From positions 62,001-126,000 of the forward strand of contig DATLOZ010000012.1 of assembly GCA_035535995.1 (NCBI GenBank): a stretch of 64,000 bases of DNA. Direction: 5' to 3'. The position numbers and the translations under genes were made by a program. Every line of letters starts with the position of its first letter. Positions within the stretch are counted from its first letter, which is position 1. Under the pieces are notes generated by a model that did no database searches, was not told the origin of the DNA, and saw nothing but the letters and a program-made list of their open reading frames with translations. Positions 25,286 through 32,799 of this stretch are shown piece after piece. The DNA comes from JANYCO01 sp035535995. GTDB taxonomy: Bacteria > Bacteroidota > Bacteroidia > Cytophagales > Cytophagaceae.

Positions 25286-25880
25286 CTTCCCAAACTGATT
25301 TACAATTTTTAACACCTGTAAGTCCATAATTTCGTCCATTTCTTACTACATAATTTGCGACTACCGATCCATCGTTGCGCCACATTTGTTGCAGACCATT
25401 TTCCTTTCCTGCTTTATAATTTGTGCTTCTGTATAAAAGACCGGCTTCGTTCCATTCCTGTTGTGTTCCTTCAAAAGCATCGTGTTGAAAGTGGTAGAGA
25501 AATCTTTGTTTTCCATTTTCCCACCAGCCTCTATGCTCACCTGTTTTTTCGCCTTGCTCATAATAACGCTCTTCGCGTAGCTGGCCATTGCTGTACCATT
25601 GGCGGGCAAGGCCCTGTTCTTTACCTTGAAAAAAAGGTACGAGCAATGCAGTATCTCTATTCGCATAAAGCTCGTACCTCCAACCGGAGAACGGTTGATT
25701 ATTGTAATACAGCTTTCCCTCTTTTGTTTGAAGTATTTCCATTCCCTGGTTTACGAAAATACCAGGGATCTCTGCGACCGCTTTGTGTGGCTGCCTGTAA
25801 GGTTCACAGGCAGCCAGCCACAAAAGGGTCCAACCTAAACTTATGAGAGTTCTAGTTACTAACTGTGCCTGGTGTGCCAT
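25269..25880 (-). CDS. MORN/YwqK-like repeat lipoprotein
   Basis: 203 residues with lipobox LAAC at about 22-25. Repeated antiparallel units of the form W..NGQL..E..Y..G...G....W..NG (YSNGQLREERYYEQG, WWENGKQRFLYHFQ, WNEAGLLYRSTNYKAG, WRNDGSVVANYVV) match the MORN-variant repeats often labelled YwqK antitoxin. That label is a database name; no toxin is near. The start overlaps the end of the YHYH gene by 29 bp. Confidence 0.82.
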   Translation of the reverse strand: MAHQAQLVTRTLISLGWTLLWLAACEPYRQPHKAVAEIPGIFVNQGMEILQTKEGKLYYNNQPFSGWRYELYANRDTALLVPFFQGKEQGLARQWYSNGQLREERYYEQGEKTGEHRGWWENGKQRFLYHFQHDAFEGTQQEWNEAGLLYRSTNYKAGKENGLQQMWRNDGSVVANYVVRNGRNYGLTGVKNCKSVWEDEEKN

Positions 25881-26625
25881 AAAATCCGCTTCCGTTTATA
25901 TAAGGAGCATCGCCTGTTGTGTGATAATGGTAAATACCGTTAGGAAATTCCGTTGTCGTGCCGGTATGTCCGTGGTAAGCGTCGAGGTCACTGCTGGTGA
26001 GGGTTACACCGTTTTCTTCTGGGCCGTACACTGGATACCCGTCGAGTAGAAATCCGAGGAAAGCGCTGTTTCCTTTTTGTGTGGTGAGATAAGAAGGAAT
26101 CTCATGATAGTGATACCGCGATCCCTGATCCGGGTGGCCGAGGTATTGGTCGAAACTATTGATCTCACTGGTAAGCGGCTGGCTTGGCCCGGCGTATTGA
26201 TTATAGAAAGGAACACCATTTAAGCTTACACCAATAGGTCCTAGAGGAGTAGCCTGGCTGCTGGATGCTTTCGCGGGAGACACTGGAATTTTGAAAACAT
26301 AACTTTGTGATCCGATCACGTTTGGATTCTGACTCCACGAAGAGTTGCTACCGTTGTATGCCTCGTATTTCGTGGACGACCAGGATGTACCCTGGAAGTA
26401 AGGACTTTTATGATCCGGCACACCGTTGCATTTGATCACTACATAATTGCCGTCCATATAAATATCGGTAGCGCCGTATATTTTTTTGTATACATCCGGT
26501 ACAGTGCTCGATGAAGTACTGGTACTGTTGGTCGTATCGCTGTCTTTATCCTTTTTACATCCTGTGAGCGCCAAAGTTCCCGTCAATAGCAGGCTTCCGG
26601 CTAATAGATACATATTTCTTTTCAT
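25852..26625 (-). CDS. YHYH-domain lipoprotein
   Basis: 257 residues. A lipobox LTGC at about 19-22 and a Ser/Thr/Asp-rich linker lead to a YHYH domain: SRYHYHEIP and GIYHYHTTGDAPYING carry the motif, with GFLLDGYPVYGP between them. Another motif GVPFYNQY lies earlier. YHYH proteins are secreted or surface proteins of unknown function; the His pairs suggest metal binding. It is in an operon with a SCO1 protein. Confidence 0.9.
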   Translation of the reverse strand: MKRNMYLLAGSLLLTGTLALTGCKKDKDSDTTNSTSTSSSTVPDVYKKIYGATDIYMDGNYVVIKCNGVPDHKSPYFQGTSWSSTKYEAYNGSNSSWSQNPNVIGSQSYVFKIPVSPAKASSSQATPLGPIGVSLNGVPFYNQYAGPSQPLTSEINSFDQYLGHPDQGSRYHYHEIPSYLTTQKGNSAFLGFLLDGYPVYGPEENGVTLTSSDLDAYHGHTGTTTEFPNGIYHYHTTGDAPYINGSGFYGTPGTVSN

Positions 26626-26663
26626 TGTGTTTTTTGTTTAAGGTAATTATCAGTGATCTGTTA

Positions 26664-26846
26664 TTATTGTTGAATACCAGCATGGCAGAACGAATGCTGT
26701 GATTTATATTTCTTTTTTATCAAAAGCTGTTTTACAAAATCGGCTTTCGTATAGCCCTGGTCTGCTTTTTTATCTGTGCAGGAAAGCAAGGTAGTTCCTG
26801 CTATCAAAGTAGAGCACAATGCGATAGAGAAGATGATCCGTTCCAT
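26664..26846 (-). CDS. Small 60-residue lipoprotein
   Basis: MERIIFSIALCSTLIAGTT followed by lipobox LLSC, then TDKKADQ, and a Lys-rich tail ending SQHSFCHAGIQQ. The mature part is only about 38 residues with a C-terminal His-x2-Cys-His motif that could bind metal. It is the first gene of the operon read toward SCO1 and starts about 30 bp after the predicted ECF -10 element. Family not recognised. Confidence 0.75.
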   Translation of the reverse strand: MERIIFSIALCSTLIAGTTLLSCTDKKADQGYTKADFVKQLLIKKKYKSQHSFCHAGIQQ

Positions 26847-26876
26847 TTTTGTTAGGTTTAATAGTGTCTGTTTTGA

Positions 26877-26909
26877 CTATAAAACGGCTAACGAAGAAAG
26901 TACCCTACC
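26877..26909 (-). promoter_or_regulatory. Putative ECF-sigma promoter, lipoprotein/YHYH/SCO1 operon
   Basis: On the minus strand GGTAGGGTA (26909-26901), 14 bp, then CGTTTTATAG (26886-26877). The same two boxes with the same 14-bp spacer occur before fecR. The CGTT core at -10 is usual for ECF sigma factors. The leader to ATG 26846 would be about 25-30 nt. Confidence 0.7.
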
Positions 26910-26930
26910 TTATTATTTGCTTTTTTTAAT

Positions 26931-27006
26931 TTTAAATATTGAGTTATCAATTATGAGCTAATTAAAATTATAATTCATAATTCATAACTCAACATTCATA
27001 ACTTAT
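26931..27006. repeat. Family B inverted array between divergent operons
   Basis: Units ATTCATA, ATTCATA, ACTCA, ACATTCATA, ACTTATC (26971-27006) face an imperfect reverse copy (26931-26968). It ends 27 bp before the sigma gene's -7 element. Confidence 0.75.
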
Positions 27007-27033
27007 CACAACGTAATATTTAATAATCTTTAT

Positions 27034-27041
27034 TATATTTG
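27034..27041 (+). promoter_or_regulatory. TAnnTTTG -7 element of the ECF sigma gene
   Basis: TATATTTG matches the primary-sigma -7 consensus. It includes the in-frame TTG at 27039, so that TTG cannot be the start codon; ATG 27063 is used. Confidence 0.6.
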
Positions 27042-27062
27042 ACTGATACTAAAACCTCTATT

Positions 27063-27578
27063 ATGCGTTCCGTTTGTGAAGAGCAGAACTTTCAGGAAAT
27101 TTATCGTTCGCATGCAAAACCGCTGCGCAACTATCTTTATTATAAATCCGGAGATCTTGAAAAAGCGGAAGACCTGAGTCAGGAAGCGCTGATCAGGCTA
27201 TGGGAGAATTGCAAAGAGGTGATCTTTGAAAAAGCGAAAAGTTATCTCTACACCATTGCCCATCGTCTTATGCTCGATCATTTCAGACATCAGAAAGTAG
27301 TGCTTGAATTTGTAAAAGAAAGCCCCGCTCCTATCACTAACCAAGACCCTGATTTTACGCTGAGAGAAAAAGAATTTGAATCTATTCTGGAAAAAGCGAT
27401 CGCCGAACTACCCGAAGGACAACGCGAAGCTTTTCTGATGAATCGCATCGATAAAATGTCCTATGCAGAAATCGCCGAAACCTTGGGTATTTCTGTGAAA
27501 GCTGTAGAAAAAAGAATGCACCTGGCTTTGCATAGTTTGAAGGATAAAATTAAGGAGCTGGGAATCTATAAATTTTAA
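27063..27578 (+). CDS. RNA polymerase ECF sigma factor (FecI-like)
   Basis: 171 residues from ATG 27063. Region 2: FQEIYRSHAKPLRNYLYYKS, AEDLSQEALIRLWENC, AKSYLYTIAHRLMLDHFR. Region 4: LPEGQREAFLMNRIDKMSY, EIAETLGISVKAVEKRMHLAL. It is of the Bacteroidota FecI type, followed by fecR and a TonB-dependent receptor, so it is presumably held by FecR until the receptor signals. It probably reads the two identical promoters at 26877-26909 and 27662-27694. Confidence 0.95.
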   Translation: MRSVCEEQNFQEIYRSHAKPLRNYLYYKSGDLEKAEDLSQEALIRLWENCKEVIFEKAKSYLYTIAHRLMLDHFRHQKVVLEFVKESPAPITNQDPDFTLREKEFESILEKAIAELPEGQREAFLMNRIDKMSYAEIAETLGISVKAVEKRMHLALHSLKDKIKELGIYKF

Positions 27579-27584
27579 CTGTAG

Positions 27585-27628
27585 GGATACCGGATGCCAG
27601 AGGCCGGATAAATTTTTATCTGGTATCC
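27585..27628. repeat. Family A array between sigma gene and fecR
   Basis: GGATACC, GGATGCC, AGAGGCC, GGATAAA, then reverse units TTTATCT, GGTATCC. The ends pair to make a short hairpin 7 bp after the sigma stop codon, where it could uncouple sigma and fecR transcription. Confidence 0.75.
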
Positions 27629-27661
27629 TCTTAAAACATCCATTCAAAAAATTACCCTATG

Positions 27662-27694
27662 GGTAGGGTAAGACCTAGCCCACACGTTGTATAG
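27662..27694 (+). promoter_or_regulatory. Putative ECF-sigma promoter before fecR
   Basis: GGTAGGGTA (27662-27670), 14 bp, CGTTGTATAG (27685-27694). It matches the promoter at 26877-26909 in all nine bases of the first box, nine of ten of the second, and spacing. The first box is also half of a perfect palindrome TTACCCTA-N4-TAGGGTAA (27652-27671), a possible operator. ATG of fecR is only 6 bp after the second box, so this transcript would be nearly leaderless. Confidence 0.7.
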
Positions 27695-27699
27695 AAAGT

Positions 27700-28638
27700 A
27701 TGGAAAAACACTACGAAAACGACGATACATTGCTTGCCCGCTGGTTGTCGGGCGAACTTAGTGAAGAAGAAAAAAAGGCCCTGGAAGCTTCCGGTGACCT
27801 TCCTTTGCTCGAAAAAATAGCAGGGAATACAAGCCGCTGGTCTTTGCCTGAGCTAAAGCAAAACTATGCGCAGCTCCAACAAAAACTGGAAAACCACAAA
27901 AAAGAAGCAAAAGTGATCCCACTGTACCAATCCAAATTGGTACTCCGCATAGCCGCGTCTGTCTTGCTCCTGGTAGGAATCTTCTCCGTATATCAACTTT
28001 TCTTCTCGGCCGATATGGTGACCTATCAATGCGAGGCCGGGCAAAAAATGGAGATCTTCCTTCCCGACCGCACGCTGGTAAAGTTGAACGGACAATCGAG
28101 TATTTCTTTTGATAATAATTCCTGGAACAAAGAACGTAAAGTAGCGCTGGAAGGCGAAGCGTATTTTGAAGTATACCAAAAAGGACCTTTCGCCGTGCTT
28201 TTCCCTCAAGGAGAAGTGAATGTACTGGGCACGAAATTTAACGTCTTCTCCGGCGCTGACCTGGCAATCGTGAAATGTTACGAAGGAAAAGTATCGGTAG
28301 AAAATTCTGTTGACAGTAAAGAAATTCTCACCGCCGGACAAGCGGTGAAAGTATACACTGATTCTTCCTCTGCCAAATATTTGATTGCCGACAAAACGCC
28401 CGACTGGCTGAGCGGCGAAAGCACTTTCGCCGATGCTCCTCTGATCGAAGTGATCAATGCATTGTCTGTACAATTCAACACACAGTTTGAAATCACTGAC
28501 GAACGCGAATTGAGCCGTAAGTTTAGCGGAAAATTTATTCATACCGACCTGGAAACAGCGCTGAGTATGGTATTCCCACCTATGAGCATTCCTTATTCTA
28601 TTGAAGGCGATAAAAGAAAAACAGTTGTTCTAAAATAA
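27700..28638 (+). CDS. FecR-type anti-sigma factor
   Basis: 312 residues. The N-terminal cytoplasmic part has DDTLLARWLSGELSEEEKKAL. One membrane helix lies at about 80-102. The periplasmic FecR domain is at about 107-205 (GQKMEIFLPDRTLVKLNGQS, ALEGEAYFEV, VLGTKFNVF). A DUF4974-type C-terminal domain is at about 245-312 (LIEVINALSVQFNTQFEI). It passes the signal from the TonB receptor to the sigma factor. It is 21 bp upstream of the receptor gene. Confidence 0.95.
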   Translation: MEKHYENDDTLLARWLSGELSEEEKKALEASGDLPLLEKIAGNTSRWSLPELKQNYAQLQQKLENHKKEAKVIPLYQSKLVLRIAASVLLLVGIFSVYQLFFSADMVTYQCEAGQKMEIFLPDRTLVKLNGQSSISFDNNSWNKERKVALEGEAYFEVYQKGPFAVLFPQGEVNVLGTKFNVFSGADLAIVKCYEGKVSVENSVDSKEILTAGQAVKVYTDSSSAKYLIADKTPDWLSGESTFADAPLIEVINALSVQFNTQFEITDERELSRKFSGKFIHTDLETALSMVFPPMSIPYSIEGDKRKTVVLK

Positions 28639-28659
28639 CTTTTGCTGCGTAAACCCACA

Positions 28660-31299
28660 ATGAAACTAAAACTTCTAGCATTAGTTATTTTCGTTTTTCT
28701 TTTACTGCCTCTTTCCTTACTGGCACAGCCTTCTGGCACCTCCGTTAAAAGATATATCCGGTCGCTGGAAAATCGTTTTCATATTTCTTTTTCTTATGAT
28801 AGCGACCTATTAGAAGGAGTGCCCTTTCCACTCGATCGTGATACTACGGGATATGATTTGAAAAAACTGCTCGAGTACATGGCAGAAAAATCTGCCTTTC
28901 AACTTCAGTACATCAACGATACCATGTTGATCGTGCGGCCTAAGCAGGAAGGCGCTAATTACAAACTACAAGGCAGGATCATTGATAAGGAAACCGGAGA
29001 GTCTCTTGCCGGTTGCTATGTAAGCAATACACAAAAAACATTTGCTACGCTTACAGATGAAAAGGGTGAATTTGAACGGTATATTCGATACGATAAAAAT
29101 GATACCCTCGTATTTACTACTATGGGCTATACTTCTACACTTATACCTATGGAAAGCTTTGCCAGCAAAGGCATGCCTGCGATTCCTTTAAAGGAAAAAA
29201 TTATCGAATCAGATGAAGTGACGGTAACCGCTTATATGTCGGACGGAATAAAATTCAACCGGCTTAATAATAGTATTCAGATCAAACCGAAAGATCTTGC
29301 GCTACTTCCCGGGCAAACGGATGCCGATCTTTTGCTCTCTCTGGATGCACTGCCGGGTATCAGTTCTCCCGATGGTAAGGCCGGAAACCTCAATATCCGT
29401 GGCAGCAGCTCCGATCAGACCTTGATCACATTCGATAATATTCCGATCTATCACAAAGGACATTATTTTGGTACGCTCTCTCCTTTCAATCCGAAAGTAG
29501 TGGAAGATCTAAATGTATCGCGTAGTTCCTTCACTGCTGACAAAGGCGGAAGAGCCGGAGGAATGATCGATATCCGCACCAGGCAATCGATCCCGGATAC
29601 CGCGCTTTCCGGTGTAGCGCTTTCCACCGTAGATGCATCGGCTTATACCAATCTTCCGGTGATCAAGAAAAAATTGTCGGTGCTATTAGCCGGCCGCACT
29701 TCTTATCCTTACAATTGGATGTCGCCCAAATTGAAAAGCATTTCTAATTTTGTATTTCAAAATACCGACCTTGAAAGAGCCCATCAAGATCCTAATTTTC
29801 ACGAGCAGGATTTTCGATACAACTTTTATGACTGGAACGCTAAGGTTATAGCCAAGCCAACCGACAAGCAAACATTCAGCGTAAGCTTCCTGAAAATTTT
29901 CAACCAGCTTGATGCCAAGATTCTCAACTCAGCAAGCCGGACAATGGAATACGATTCCATCGGATTCAACAATTGGGGTGTAAGCGGCCAGTGGAGCAGT
30001 CAATGGAGTAAAAAAGTGAATTCTTCGGTAAGCGTTACGAAATCATATTTTAAACAAGAACAAATTTTAGATGTTCATTCTCAACAGCGCGATACACTCA
30101 ATAGCAAAACTGATTTTCAAAATACGGTCAACGATTTTGATGTAACTACTGAAACCAATATTTCGGGAAGAAGAAAAAATTTTCTCAAACTAGGATACGA
30201 TCTTCATTACCACAACCTTTCCTACAACCATACAATGCTCGTGCCTCCCGCCAGCAGTGTGACGCTTCTATCAAATGCCAACCAGGGCTATATTCATTCT
30301 CTTTATACAAGCTACAATCTTATAGGGCTCAAACGTTTTAAAGCCAGCGTAGGGCTAAGAGGAAATTATTTTACGCTTACCAAAGGCTACAATCTTGAGC
30401 CAAGACTCTCGCTGAATTATCTTCTCACGCAAACCATCACACTGAAATCATCTGCAGGCATTCAACGGCAATTCGTAACACAAGTGGCAGGCCTTGGCAT
30501 CCAAACGCTCGGTGGACTGGAAAACATGCTCTGGATTTTGTGCGACGGGAAACAAGTCCCCGTTATTCAAAGCGAACAGGTGATGGGTGGTGCGATGTAT
30601 GAAAAAAATAATTGGATCATCGACGTAGAAGCATATTACAAAAATATTGACAACGTAACAGTGATCAACATTAATGATTTTTCACAAACCAATTCTTTCT
30701 TCCACGGAAAATCATACACCGAAGGCGTTGATGTCTTACTACGCAAAGGCTGGAAAAGGCTGGACACCTGGGTCAGCTACACTCTGAGCCGTTCCATGAT
30801 GCAAATTGACAGTATTCAGTCTACCTCTTTTCCTGCACTCAATGACCAACGTCATATTGTAGATGTAGCCGCTACCTACAAATGGCGCAAATGGAAATTT
30901 TCGGCAGGCTGGAAATACAGGAGTGGCATGGCTTCGATCATCGGCATTCGTACACGCTTACTGCATGGCGCACCACCCAATACGACTTCGGGAGGAAGAA
31001 GTACCACACCTGGTCCGCCACCTACAAATCCTGATTTCTACAAAGACTCCGATGGAAATCCTTTTTACCAGGATCGTTATCCTGCTTTTCACCAGTTGGA
31101 TGTTTCTATTGTATACCAGTTTCCGTCCAAACAAAAACAGTGGAACAGCACGATCGGCGCTTCGGTTTCCAATTTATACAATCGTAAAAACATCATCGAA
31201 CAACAACACATCCAGGTAGGCCCGGATAATCATCTGCATCTTGTAACCCGCTATTCTATTGGGTTTGCACCAAATGTGTTTGTATCGTTTAATTTTTGA
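28660..31299 (+). CDS. TonB-dependent outer-membrane receptor with signalling domain
   Basis: 879 residues from ATG 28660. A signal peptide (LLAQ) is followed by a secretin/TonB short N-terminal domain (about 25-90, ENRFHISFSYDSDLLEGV), the part that talks to FecR. Next come a carboxypeptidase-D-like beta domain (about 105-190, LQGRIIDKETGESLAGCYVS), a plug (about 205-310, LLLSLDALPGISSPDG, NIRGSSSDQTLITFDNIPIY) and a 22-strand barrel. No SusD gene follows, so uptake of a small ligand or metal chelate is more likely than a polysaccharide. The substrate is unknown. Confidence 0.93.
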   Translation: MKLKLLALVIFVFLLLPLSLLAQPSGTSVKRYIRSLENRFHISFSYDSDLLEGVPFPLDRDTTGYDLKKLLEYMAEKSAFQLQYINDTMLIVRPKQEGANYKLQGRIIDKETGESLAGCYVSNTQKTFATLTDEKGEFERYIRYDKNDTLVFTTMGYTSTLIPMESFASKGMPAIPLKEKIIESDEVTVTAYMSDGIKFNRLNNSIQIKPKDLALLPGQTDADLLLSLDALPGISSPDGKAGNLNIRGSSSDQTLITFDNIPIYHKGHYFGTLSPFNPKVVEDLNVSRSSFTADKGGRAGGMIDIRTRQSIPDTALSGVALSTVDASAYTNLPVIKKKLSVLLAGRTSYPYNWMSPKLKSISNFVFQNTDLERAHQDPNFHEQDFRYNFYDWNAKVIAKPTDKQTFSVSFLKIFNQLDAKILNSASRTMEYDSIGFNNWGVSGQWSSQWSKKVNSSVSVTKSYFKQEQILDVHSQQRDTLNSKTDFQNTVNDFDVTTETNISGRRKNFLKLGYDLHYHNLSYNHTMLVPPASSVTLLSNANQGYIHSLYTSYNLIGLKRFKASVGLRGNYFTLTKGYNLEPRLSLNYLLTQTITLKSSAGIQRQFVTQVAGLGIQTLGGLENMLWILCDGKQVPVIQSEQVMGGAMYEKNNWIIDVEAYYKNIDNVTVININDFSQTNSFFHGKSYTEGVDVLLRKGWKRLDTWVSYTLSRSMMQIDSIQSTSFPALNDQRHIVDVAATYKWRKWKFSAGWKYRSGMASIIGIRTRLLHGAPPNTTSGGRSTTPGPPPTNPDFYKDSDGNPFYQDRYPAFHQLDVSIVYQFPSKQKQWNSTIGASVSNLYNRKNIIEQQHIQVGPDNHLHLVTRYSIGFAPNVFVSFNF

Positions 31300-31360
31300 A
31301 CCAGGATTTACAGGATTAGAGCATTTTCAGGATGCTTGTTTTCCTCCTGAATGACAAAAA

Positions 31361-31395
31361 AGAAGGCCTGTCAGTTTTTGACAGGCCTTCTTTTT
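31361..31395. terminator. Bidirectional intrinsic terminator
   Basis: AGAAGGCCTGTCA pairs perfectly over 13 bp with TGACAGGCCTTCT across a 5-base loop, with A6 before and T6 after. It serves both the TonB receptor gene (plus) and fbaA (minus). Confidence 0.95.
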
Positions 31396-31411
31396 TATTT
31401 TCTAAAGAAAA

Positions 31412-32503
31412 CTACTCTTTCTCGTTCACACCTACTGCGTTCAGGTCTTCGAAGGCAAGTTTCAAACGTTTTACGAATGTCTTTTCGCCTTCTCTCAGCC
31501 ATACGCGCGGGTCGTAGAATTTCTTGTTTGGAGCATCCGGACCGGTTGGGTTTCCGATTTGTCCTTGCAGGTATCCTTCTTTCTCTTTGTAGAAGTTTAG
31601 AATACCTTCCCAGAATGCCCACTGTAAGTCAGTATCGATGTTCATTTTGATAGCACCGTAAGAAAGCGCTTCTCTGATCTCAGCTCTTGAAGAACCAGAA
31701 CCACCGTGGAATACGAAGTTCAGAGGTTTCTCTGCAGACAGGTTGTATTTTTTCTTCACATAATCCTGAGAGTTTTTCAGGATGATCGGAGAAAGTTTTA
31801 CGCTACCAGATTTGTATACACCGTGTACATTTCCGAAAGCTGCTGCGATCGTAAATCTGTGGCTTACTTTGCTTAGCTCTTCGTAAGCATAAGCTACTTC
31901 TTCCGGTTGAGTATAAAGTTTTGAATTGTCTACGCCAGAGTTGTCTACACCGTCTTCTTCACCACCAGTCACGCCCAGCTCGATCTCCAGGGTCATGCCC
32001 ATTTTGCTCATTCTTTCAAGATACTTTTTGCAGATCTCAATATTTTCGTGGATTGGCTCTTCTGAAAGGTCTAGCATATGAGAAGAGAACAATGGTTTGC
32101 CATGTTGTTTGTAGAATTTTTCTCCCGCATCCAACAGACCGTCGATCCAGGGAAGAAGTTTAAGGGCAGCGTGGTCAGTGTGAAGAACCACATCTACGCC
32201 GTATAGTTCACACAATTGATGTACGTGGTGAGCGCCAGAGATAGCACCAGCGATGCTAGCTTCTTGTTTGCCGTTTGGCAGGCCTTTTCCGGCGTAGAAT
32301 TGAGCACCGCCGTTTGAAAACTGAATGATCACAGGAGAGTTTACTTCTTTCGCTGCTTCCATTACTGCATTGACAGAGTCAGTGTTGATAACGTTTACCG
32401 CAGGAAGGGCAAACTGATGTTTTTTTGCTAATTCGAATAATTCCTGAACTGCATCTCCGTGCAATACCCCTTTCTGTGCTGTACTTTTCAATTGTTCCGC
32501 CAT
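31412..32503 (-). CDS. fbaA: Fructose-bisphosphate aldolase, class II
   Basis: 363 residues, the long (FbaA) class II type. Zinc and active-site features include VVLHTDHAAL with the catalytic Asp and zinc-ligand His, GGEEDG in the glycine loop, AFGNVHGVYKSG, and the phosphate-binding VFHGGSGS. INTDSVNAVMEAAKE and QFSNGGAQFYAGKG are conserved near the start. It splits or forms fructose-1,6-bisphosphate in glycolysis and gluconeogenesis. It is a single-gene unit. Confidence 0.97.
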   Translation of the reverse strand: MAEQLKSTAQKGVLHGDAVQELFELAKKHQFALPAVNVINTDSVNAVMEAAKEVNSPVIIQFSNGGAQFYAGKGLPNGKQEASIAGAISGAHHVHQLCELYGVDVVLHTDHAALKLLPWIDGLLDAGEKFYKQHGKPLFSSHMLDLSEEPIHENIEICKKYLERMSKMGMTLEIELGVTGGEEDGVDNSGVDNSKLYTQPEEVAYAYEELSKVSHRFTIAAAFGNVHGVYKSGSVKLSPIILKNSQDYVKKKYNLSAEKPLNFVFHGGSGSSRAEIREALSYGAIKMNIDTDLQWAFWEGILNFYKEKEGYLQGQIGNPTGPDAPNKKFYDPRVWLREGEKTFVKRLKLAFEDLNAVGVNEKE

Positions 32504-32611
32504 AATATGTTTGTCGTTAATATGAATTAATTTGAGGCTTTAAATATAACATTTAAATTGTTAAAAAACGAAAAAACAAACTCCATAATGGCTGACAGAA
32601 CTGGTTAAAAG

Positions 32612-32741
32612 GGATACCAGATGCCGGATACCAGATACCAGATAAAATGGAGCCACCGGCAAATGCTTTTTTTGGCCCAAAATCATTCATAACTCATAAT
32701 TCAAAACTCATAACTTATCTGGTATCCGGCATCTGGCATCC
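32612..32741. repeat. Inverted family A arrays enclosing a family B array
   Basis: Forward A: GGATACC, AGATGCC, GGATACC, AGATACC, AGATAAA (32612-32646). Family B units ATTCATA, ACTCATA, ATTCAAA, ACTCATA, ACTTATC (32685-32719). Reverse A: CTTATCT, GGTATCC, GGCATCT, GGCATCC (32714-32741). The B array runs directly into the A array. It lies just before the PBP1A promoter. Confidence 0.85.
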
Positions 32742-32778
32742 CTCCATAGAAAGCCTATTATTTCTATGCTTTTTTAGG

Positions 32779-32786
32779 TAACTTTG
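32779..32786 (+). promoter_or_regulatory. TAnnTTTG -7 element of the PBP1A gene
   Basis: TAACTTTG is an exact consensus match, 13 bp before ATG 32800, so the leader would be very short. The -33 element is not clear. Confidence 0.5.
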
Positions 32787-32799
32787 AAGACTATAGTTT

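Noticed and set aside
25269..25880. Antitoxin of a toxin-antitoxin pair (YwqK label)
   Set aside because: The label comes from a family name. The protein is a lipoprotein with MORN-like repeats in an operon with SCO1, and no toxin is adjacent.
31332..31650. Two plus-strand ORFs opposite the end of fbaA
   Set aside because: They start inside repeat and terminator sequence and run antisense to a highly conserved aldolase gene.
16338..32741. Repeated 20-40 bp blocks that could be mistaken for a CRISPR array
   Set aside because: They are tandem 7-bp units without unique spacers of constant length, occur as scattered short blocks, and no cas gene is near.
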